Assembly (NCBI RefSeq): GCF_007829815.1 | Contig: NZ_VIWT01000001.1 | Coordinates: forward strand, 4,245,001-4,309,000 | Origin: Kitasatospora viridis | Lineage (GTDB): Bacteria; Actinomycetota; Actinomycetes; Streptomycetales; Streptomycetaceae | Reading direction: 5' to 3' | Length of the DNA stretch: 64,000 nt | Shown: positions 63,789 to 64,000 of the stretch, piece after piece | Numbering within the stretch: position 1 is the stretch's first letter | How the letters are laid out: each line of letters opens with the position of its first letter | Translations under genes and position numbers: made by a program | The notes under the pieces: model-generated | What the model was told of the DNA's origin: nothing | Database searches by the model: none | What the model saw: only the letters and a program-made list of their open reading frames with translations

Positions 63789-64000
63789 GTGACGTTCCCG
63801 CAGATGCAGATGCCTGGCCTGATGACGCCGCGCGCGGCCGGTGGTGACGTGCTCGGCGGCCTGGGCGACCAGGTCTACAACCGGCTTCTCGGCGAGCGGA
63901 TCATCTTCCTCGGCCAGCAGGTGGACGATGACATCGCCAACAAGATCACCGCCCAGCTCCTCCTCCTGGCCGCCGAGCCGGAGAAGGACATCTACCTGTA
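63789..64000 (+). CDS. clpP: ATP-dependent Clp protease proteolytic subunit, 5' part
   Basis: The first 70 or so residues of a ClpP are seen. After a short propeptide (FPQMQMPGLMTPRAAGG) come NRLLGERIIFLGQQVDDDIANKITAQLLLLAAEPEKDIYLY, which matches the N-terminal part of the serine peptidase fold. The catalytic Ser-His-Asp triad lies beyond the window. GTG 63789 is the first start; two in-frame ATG codons follow at 63804 and 63810. The position after tig and the ClgR site point to clpP1. Confidence 0.95.
   Translation, partial: MTFPQMQMPGLMTPRAAGGDVLGGLGDQVYNRLLGERIIFLGQQVDDDIANKITAQLLLLAAEPEKDIYL

Overview
This window is a chromosomal segment of a very high-GC actinomycete, almost certainly of the family Streptomycetaceae (Streptomyces, Kitasatospora or Streptacidiphilus; I cannot separate these). 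The evidence is the rRNA sequence, strong codon third-position GC bias, frequent GTG/TTG starts, GTGA/ATGA translational coupling, and several gene sets typical of the family: NgcEFG-type sugar uptake, an NnaR-like regulator, a DUF6099-like protein and a tig-clpP end. I see no transposase, integrase, prophage, CRISPR array or large biosynthetic cluster; this looks like core or near-core chromosome with small accessory patches.

Layout. 1-2142: 3' part of a 23S rRNA, 5S rRNA and a strong terminator. 2177-12838: an ECF sigma factor, a membrane-anchored partner, two very large FtsX-type permeases, two LolD/MacB-type ATPases and a Pro/Gln-rich membrane protein. 12999-22904: a block centred on potassium: KdpD/KdpE, an OB-fold protein, a DUF3159 membrane protein, two TrkA-type K+ channel subunits and a KimA-like K+ importer, the last coupled to an RNA methyltransferase. 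22895-29230: nitrite assimilation, with divergent HemD-winged-helix regulator plus sirohydrochlorin chelatase versus nirB-nirD-narK. 29254-34199: MarR regulator/EamA transporter, a ribbon-helix-helix plus degenerate Doc/Fic-like toxin-antitoxin pair, an RlmA-type rRNA methyltransferase, a RecF/SMC-like ATPase and a MazG-like enzyme. 34246-40792: two DnaA-box-like repeats, a DUF6099-like gene with no visible stop, a small protein, dapD, and the Hen1-Pnkp RNA repair cassette. 40818-44496: argF with an ARG-box-like promoter, a secreted SOD-like protein, and a second sigma factor with a membrane partner. 44639-52012: acnA with a striking double-palindrome promoter, a DinB/maleylpyruvate-isomerase-like protein, and the ngcEFG sugar ABC transporter. 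52026-61569: pepN, an amino-acid permease, bioY, rpiB, an Eis-like acetyltransferase, a SpoIIE/PP2C phosphatase, a tiny membrane protein and a DUF6348-like protein. 61678-64000: tRNA-Gly(TCC), tRNA-Pro(TGG), trigger factor and the start of clpP with a ClgR-type operator.

Functional logic. Several neighbourhoods are coherent units: K+ sensing, gating and import; siroheme supply, regulation and nitrite reduction; end marking and repair of cleaved RNA; protein folding (Tig) next to protein degradation (ClpP). The most informative non-coding observations are operator/promoter arrangements at acnA, ngcE, marR/eamA, the antitoxin gene, argF and clpP, plus paired DnaA-box-like repeats and two short tandem repeats. 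The most anomalous coding observation is an uninterrupted frame from the DUF6099-like gene to the end of hen1 (34377-38030) that runs antisense to two genes.
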